From: Bacteroidales bacterium
GTDB taxonomy: Bacteria > Bacteroidota > Bacteroidia > Bacteroidales > Muribaculaceae
Direction: 5' to 3'
NCBI GenBank assembly: GCA_019416425.1
Contig: DXXK01000041.1
Span: forward strand, 15,407-79,406
DNA: 64,000 bases
Below, piece after piece: positions 59,775-64,000 of the stretch. The stretch's first letter is position 1. Each line of letters begins with the position of its first letter. The notes under the pieces were generated by a model. That model did no database searches, was not told where the DNA came from, and saw only the letters and a program-made list of their open reading frames with translations. The position numbers were made by a program, and so were the translations under genes.

Positions 59775-61701
59775 TGAATAGTTTTGTCTGTACGGGTGTC
59801 TTGTCTAATCTGTAGAAAGAACGAAGTTCCTTGAGAATGAACTTTTCGTAGCTTTCCTTGTCGTTGTCGTTCCATTCGCGGAGGTTTACATCTTGTTTCC
59901 CAAAACTTTTGTTGAAAACCATCTGAGTGCATATCGGCACGAAACGCCCGGTGGTTATCGCTTGATTGATTTCGATACGCTTGAAAGCGAATATGGAATT
60001 CTTATAACCACGATTGGTTTTGGAATCCAGCAATGTCAGGTTTCCGATACGGTTTTTCTTATCCTCGTCTGTCATGGAACTATGGCTGTGATTCAGGATA
60101 TAGTCCCATACCTCATCGTATTTCTCATTTTCAAGCATTTGTTCCATCTCTTCGTTGAATTTATCGAGTCCAATCAGAGACTGGCGTAGCCACACTTTCT
60201 TTTCCTCGACGTTGCGAAGATCGTTTTTGGTAGCGGAATCGATATGCTCGACATCCCATTCCTGACTGAGATATAGATCATATGGGAATTTATATGCAGG
60301 AGTCATAAATGTAGCATCTGTCTTGCGGATTTCCTGTATCTGCCTGTTAAGTTGGAAGATGTTCAAGAAAAGCAGCAGATATTTTACATTCGGTGACCCA
60401 TATTCACATTTGATGTCCTCAGTCAGCACTTCATCTCTCGAAGGGAGTTTCTTCTCAATCTCACTGTAGATGATGTCTATGAATGCCTGTTTGGGAGCAT
60501 CATGAGGGATATTTCTATGCCAGCTGAAGATATTTTCCAATCTCACATTGGAGTGAATCAGGAATCCAATTAAATTGTAGAGTACAGGATCCTCGTACCA
60601 CTCTTGCAGTGTGTTGAAGATGGACATGATCTTTTCCCATTCCTTTTCAACTGCATTCTTCAGTTCGGCGCCAGGTTGTGCCGCGAGGAGGTCGTTGAAA
60701 TAGTAACGGAATAGGTCTCCCTCCCTTGGTTCTTCGGAATGTGTCTCAAAATACCTGAGCTTAAACAACAATTCTATGCGGTTGTCCTCATCGGAAGATG
60801 CCGATAGGAAATGCCAGAAGTCGTTATGATGCAGTGTATTCTCGATATTCTCCCATTGCAGGGATATCTTCATCTGCTCGGCAACCCTGTCTCCCAGGAA
60901 ATTACGCTTCTGAAGCATAAGACCCTTGATCAGCTCCGCATCCGTGAGACGGATTTTTCCATTATTGATATTTACAAATTCGTCTATAGGATTCTTCGTC
61001 GAATTGGCTGCCAATTCATACCATATGAATTGTGCCGAACCGGTATCTTCTCCGGCATCTTCACGGCTGGTGCGCAGCAGATTGTACAAAGCAGTCAATA
61101 TATCTTCGGAATTCTGTCGTTTGCCGTACCTCTTGGCTATACCGGGACCACGCTCTTTCAGCCATTTCCCGATACTGTCATAAGCGTTAATGATAAAGCA
61201 GAAGTCAATATTGTCATTATCCTGTTCGCAGTCCTCTGAAAGATTTTCCAGAAATGTTGAGGTTTCGGGTCGGGTTTCATAACATAGGTGATACATCTCC
61301 ATTCCGGCTTTGCTAAGTTTCTTTCGGGAAGTGATTTCTTCGGTGACAAGGTATCTGAACAATATGTAAATACTCGTAAGACGTTGTTGTCCATCGATTA
61401 CTTCCCATGTGTTATCAGCGGAAACCTCGCTTCCCCAACCTGTGATGTTTCTAATTTCGTCTAACTTATCATCAGCCAGAATCCGTTGCACTATCACGGG
61501 TTGAAGGCAGTAAAACTCGCCGGGAGATGTCGGAGATTTCTTCTTTTTGTCGCGTATCGCAAACTCATAGAGATCGTCCAGCAGTTCAAACATCTGTGCT
61601 TCGGACCAGCGATAGCCACGTTGATAGGCCGGAATGAAGAATCTCCGGCCATCAAGCAATTCGGCTACACTAATCAATGATATTGTATTCATCAGGCTCA
61701 T
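59764..61701 (-). CDS. DUF262-DUF1524 (GmrSD-like) protein, first of a pair
   Basis: A 645-residue protein with both parts of a GmrSD-type type IV restriction enzyme. DUF262 has RRFFIPAYQRGYRW near 19-32 and WEVIDGQQRLTSIYIL near 95-110. The C-terminal DUF1524 HNH nuclease has WDVEHIDS near 482 and RIGNLTLLDSKTNRGYKNS near 552, with FAFKRIEI, matching the H...N...(N/H) layout. The usual HxxP histidine is present as HIDS. It overlaps the next DUF262 gene by 11 bases. An internal ATG at 61692 is an alternative start. A consensus TAATTTTG promoter lies just upstream. Confidence 0.9.
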   Translation of the reverse strand: MSLMNTISLISVAELLDGRRFFIPAYQRGYRWSEAQMFELLDDLYEFAIRDKKKKSPTSPGEFYCLQPVIVQRILADDKLDEIRNITGWGSEVSADNTWEVIDGQQRLTSIYILFRYLVTEEITSRKKLSKAGMEMYHLCYETRPETSTFLENLSEDCEQDNDNIDFCFIINAYDSIGKWLKERGPGIAKRYGKRQNSEDILTALYNLLRTSREDAGEDTGSAQFIWYELAANSTKNPIDEFVNINNGKIRLTDAELIKGLMLQKRNFLGDRVAEQMKISLQWENIENTLHHNDFWHFLSASSDEDNRIELLFKLRYFETHSEEPREGDLFRYYFNDLLAAQPGAELKNAVEKEWEKIMSIFNTLQEWYEDPVLYNLIGFLIHSNVRLENIFSWHRNIPHDAPKQAFIDIIYSEIEKKLPSRDEVLTEDIKCEYGSPNVKYLLLFLNIFQLNRQIQEIRKTDATFMTPAYKFPYDLYLSQEWDVEHIDSATKNDLRNVEEKKVWLRQSLIGLDKFNEEMEQMLENEKYDEVWDYILNHSHSSMTDEDKKNRIGNLTLLDSKTNRGYKNSIFAFKRIEINQAITTGRFVPICTQMVFNKSFGKQDVNLREWNDNDKESYEKFILKELRSFYRLDKTPVQTKLFNGD

Positions 61702-61714
61702 TACTATTTTACGC

Positions 61715-61747
61715 CAAAATTAATAAAAAAAACGGAACTAACGCCAA
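61715..61747 (-). promoter_or_regulatory. Promoter of the DUF262 operon
   Basis: On the minus strand TTG (61747-61745), 22 bases, then TAATTTTG (61722-61715). The start would be about 61709, giving a leader of fewer than 20 bases before the ATG at 61701 or 61692. The -33 box lies within the upstream gene's terminator hairpin. Confidence 0.6.
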
Positions 61748-61767
61748 TAGGATAGACATTAGTTCCG
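61733..61767 (-). terminator. Terminator after the monooxygenase gene
   Basis: CGGAACTAA and TTAGTTCCG form a 9-pair stem; on the minus strand it is followed by eight T residues. T residues also follow on the plus strand. Confidence 0.85.
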
Positions 61768-61789
61768 ATTTTTTAGATTAATGAAGTTG

Positions 61790-62068
61790 TCAGAAGTTGA
61801 ACTGCTCCAGGGTAAGCGTGGCTACCTTCTCGATTTCGGGGACAAGGCGTTGGAAGTGGGCGGAGGCCATGTGAGCCTTCAAAGAAGCCTCATCTTTCCA
61901 GGTTTCGTATATCACGAGTCGGTCAGTATTGGTAAGCGAACCGAGCAGGTCGTACTCTATGCATCCTTCGTCATGAAGGGAGAGCTCAACAAGTTCCGTA
62001 GCCAGCACTATGGCCTTCTTCCTGTTCTCGTCAGTCTCGGCTATCAAGCCACAGTTAAGTCTTATCAT
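61790..62068 (-). CDS. Antibiotic-biosynthesis-monooxygenase-domain protein (YgiN-like)
   Basis: A 92-residue single-domain ABM protein (dimeric alpha/beta ferredoxin-like fold). It begins IRLNCGLIAETDENRKKAI, has the conserved DEGCIEYDLL turn and the typical IYETWKDEASLKAHMASAHF, the His-containing helix of the family. YgiN-type members are quinol monooxygenases or stress-related; the substrate here is unknown. The gene has its own terminator, and dnaK's terminator lies upstream. Confidence 0.9.
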   Translation of the reverse strand: MIRLNCGLIAETDENRKKAIVLATELVELSLHDEGCIEYDLLGSLTNTDRLVIYETWKDEASLKAHMASAHFQRLVPEIEKVATLTLEQFNF

Positions 62069-62090
62069 AGTTGTCGATTTGGTTTATAAA

Positions 62091-62129
62091 ATCATGGCGT
62101 GTCACCGTATTCCGGCCACACGCCATGAT
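62091..62129 (-). terminator. Terminator after dnaK
   Basis: ATCATGGCGTGT and ACACGCCATGAT form a perfect 12-pair stem around 15 bases. On the minus strand it is followed by TTTTATAAA. Confidence 0.88.
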
Positions 62130-62151
62130 TCATATTGTCAGTCTGTATGCA

Positions 62152-64000
62152 TTACTTGACCTCCTCGAACTCTACGTCCTCGGGGCCATTGTTGGGCTGT
62201 GAACCTGCACCGGGGTTAGGCTGCTGTCCTGCACCGGGCTGAGCGCCTGCGGCGTTCTGAGCGGCGTAGATGTCCTGGGCTGCTGCCTGCAGAGCGTCGG
62301 TCACGGCCTTGATGGCGGGATCGATGTCCTCGACCAGCTGCTGCTTGTGGACCTCCTTCAGACGGTCCAGAGCCTTCTCGACCGTGGCCTTCTTGTCGGC
62401 GGCCAGCTTGTCGCCCAGCTCGTTGAGCTGCTTCTCGGTCTGGAAGATGACGCTGTCGGCCTTGTTCAGCTTGTCGGCACGGTCCTTGGCGGCTTTATCG
62501 GCAGCCTCGTTGGCCTTGGCCTCGTCGCGCATACGCTGGATCTCGGCGTCGCTAAGACCGCTCGATGCCTCGATGCGGATGGACTGTTCCTTGCCCGTAG
62601 CCTTATCCTTGGCTGTTACGTTCAGGATACCGTTGGCGTCGACCTCGAAGGTTACCTCGATCTGCGGAACACCACGCGGAGCGGGAGCGATACCTCCTAA
62701 GTTGAACTCACCGAGCAGCTTGTCGTCGGCAGCCATAGGACGCTCACCCTGCAGAACGCGTATGGTCACCTCAGGCTGGTTGTCGGCTGCTGTGGAGAAT
62801 ACCTCGCTCTTGCGGGTCGGGATTGTGGTGTTGGCGTCGATCAGCTTTGTCATCACGCCACCCATGGTCTCGATACCGATTGACAGAGGCACAACGTCCA
62901 ACAGAAGTACATCCTTGACATCGCCGCTGAGCACACCACCCTGGATGGCCGCACCAATGGCAACGACCTCGTCGGGATTCACGCCCTTGTTGGGTTCCTT
63001 GCCGAAAATCTGTTTTACCTTCTCCTGAATGGCGGGGATACGGGTCGAACCGCCGACCAGGATAACCTCATCGATTTCAGAAGCGCTGAAACCGGCATCC
63101 TTCAGAGCCTGAACGCAGGGAGCCGCGACGGCGTCGATCAGGCTGGAGGCCAGCTGCTCGAACTTGGCGCGGGTCAGTGTCTTCACCAGGTGCTTGGGAC
63201 CTGCTGCGGTAGCCGTGATGTAGGGGAGGTTGATCTCGGTCGAAGTGGAGCTTGACAGCTCGATCTTGGCCTTCTCGGCAGCTTCCTTGAGACGCTGCAT
63301 AGCCATCGGGTCGTTGCGGAGGTCAACACCCTCGTCCTTCTTGAACTCATCGGCCAGCCAGTCGATGATCACATGGTCGAAGTCGTCACCACCCAGGTGT
63401 GTGTCACCGTTGGTGGACTTAACCTCGAACACGCCGTCGCCCAGTTCCAGGATGGAGATATCGAATGTACCGCCACCAAGGTCGAATACTGCGATCTTCT
63501 GCTCCTTCGTAGCCTTGTCCAGACCGTAAGCCAAAGCGGCAGCGGTAGGCTCGTTGATGATACGCATCACCTTCAGGCCTGCGATCTCGCCGGCGTCCTT
63601 GGTGGCCTGACGCTGAGAGTCGTCGAAGTATGCGGGAACGGTGATGATGGCCTCGGTAACGGGCTGGCCCAGGTAATCCTCGGCGGTTTTCTTCATCTTC
63701 TGGAGAATCATGGCCGATATCTCCTGCGGAGTGTAGTCACGGCCGTCGATGTCCACCTTGGGCATGTCGTTCTGACATACAACTTTGTAGGGGACACGCT
63801 TGATCTCGTCCGCAACCTGGTCGCACTTCTCACCCATGAAGCGTTTGATTGAATATATGGTACGCGTCGGGTTGGTGATGGCCTGACGTTTGGCGGGGTC
63901 ACCGACCTTGCGCTCGCCGCCATCGACAAACGCAACAACCGACGGAGTCGTATTGCGGCCTTCGTTGTTAGGAATTACCACGGGGTCTTTACCCTCAAGT
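62152..64000 (-). CDS. dnaK: Chaperone DnaK (Hsp70); N-terminus off the right edge
   Basis: The frame is still open at 64000 and begins within LEGKDPVVIPNNEGRNTTPSVV, so roughly the first 20 residues (including the DLGTT phosphate loop) lie outside. The ATPase domain shows IITVPAYFDDSQRQATKDAG, AVFDLGGGTFDISIL and LVGGSTRIPAIQEKV. The substrate-binding domain has DVVPLSIGIETMGGVMTKLI. The tail is Gly/Pro/Gln-rich and ends GPEDVEFEEVK, the usual bacterial DnaK terminal motif. DnaK folds nascent and stress-damaged proteins with DnaJ and GrpE. Confidence 0.98.
   Translation of the reverse strand, partial: LEGKDPVVIPNNEGRNTTPSVVAFVDGGERKVGDPAKRQAITNPTRTIYSIKRFMGEKCDQVADEIKRVPYKVVCQNDMPKVDIDGRDYTPQEISAMILQKMKKTAEDYLGQPVTEAIITVPAYFDDSQRQATKDAGEIAGLKVMRIINEPTAAALAYGLDKATKEQKIAVFDLGGGTFDISILELGDGVFEVKSTNGDTHLGGDDFDHVIIDWLADEFKKDEGVDLRNDPMAMQRLKEAAEKAKIELSSSTSTEINLPYITATAAGPKHLVKTLTRAKFEQLASSLIDAVAAPCVQALKDAGFSASEIDEVILVGGSTRIPAIQEKVKQIFGKEPNKGVNPDEVVAIGAAIQGGVLSGDVKDVLLLDVVPLSIGIETMGGVMTKLIDANTTIPTRKSEVFSTAADNQPEVTIRVLQGERPMAADDKLLGEFNLGGIAPAPRGVPQIEVTFEVDANGILNVTAKDKATGKEQSIRIEASSGLSDAEIQRMRDEAKANEAADKAAKDRADKLNKADSVIFQTEKQLNELGDKLAADKKATVEKALDRLKEVHKQQLVEDIDPAIKAVTDALQAAAQDIYAAQNAAGAQPGAGQQPNPGAGSQPNNGPEDVEFEEVK

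Noticed and set aside
1..64000. CRISPR array
   Set aside because: No regularly spaced repeats of 24-40 bases were seen anywhere; the only tandem repeat is the 12-base pair at 24185.

Overview
The window looks like a chromosomal segment of a gut-type Bacteroidales bacterium, most likely Muribaculaceae-like (family level is inference). Supporting signs are two SusC-type receptors, a SusCDEF locus, DUF4254 next to a GT9 glycosyltransferase, Bacteroidota-type promoters (TTTG, about 20 bases, TAnnTTTG), few Shine-Dalgarno sites and a GC-rich core cut by visibly AT-richer patches.

Layout. 1-1961: N-terminal part of a SusC-like receptor (minus). 2251-7793: mutS, mgtE and a uridine-kinase-like nucleoside kinase (minus). 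7876-11248: DUF4254 protein, GT9 transferase, radical SAM protein and LD-carboxypeptidase (plus), meeting a small unknown gene end to end. 11873-18677: AT-rich defence island with a GHKL ATPase-nuclease fusion divergent from a Sau3AI/MutH-like endonuclease and its cytosine-5 methyltransferase. 18829-24186: TPR protein, a palindromic repeat element, an outer-membrane barrel protein and an AraC regulator. 24385-29667: pckA, tRNA-Tyr, a lipoprotein and a small ABC exporter. 29983-37180: susC-susD-susE-susF-like glycan uptake locus. 37250-39081: pfkA and a DUF115-like protein. 39117-39338: a second palindromic element. 39480-45988: complete glycerol operon glpABCKF.

The second half is less ordinary. 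46189-51334 is a decayed prophage fragment: at least five structural-type genes in consecutive order, most with stops or frameshifts, plus an intact secreted Asp-box protein with its own promoter. It abuts the 3' end of metH. This MetH keeps its homocysteine, folate and AdoMet-activation domains but has no cobalamin-binding domain. Upstream of it, metY and metF are reduced to short end fragments joined by deletions. 54661-62068 holds an M48 peptidase, a K+ channel-like protein, a membrane protein, a two-gene DUF262 (GmrSD-like) operon and a small monooxygenase. dnaK runs off the right edge.

The strongest leads are the B12-domain-less MetH with its metY/metF deletion scar, the two related intergenic elements with locus-specific perfect 20-bp inverted ends, the GHKL-nuclease fusion beside the restriction-modification pair, and the overlapping DUF262 gene pair.
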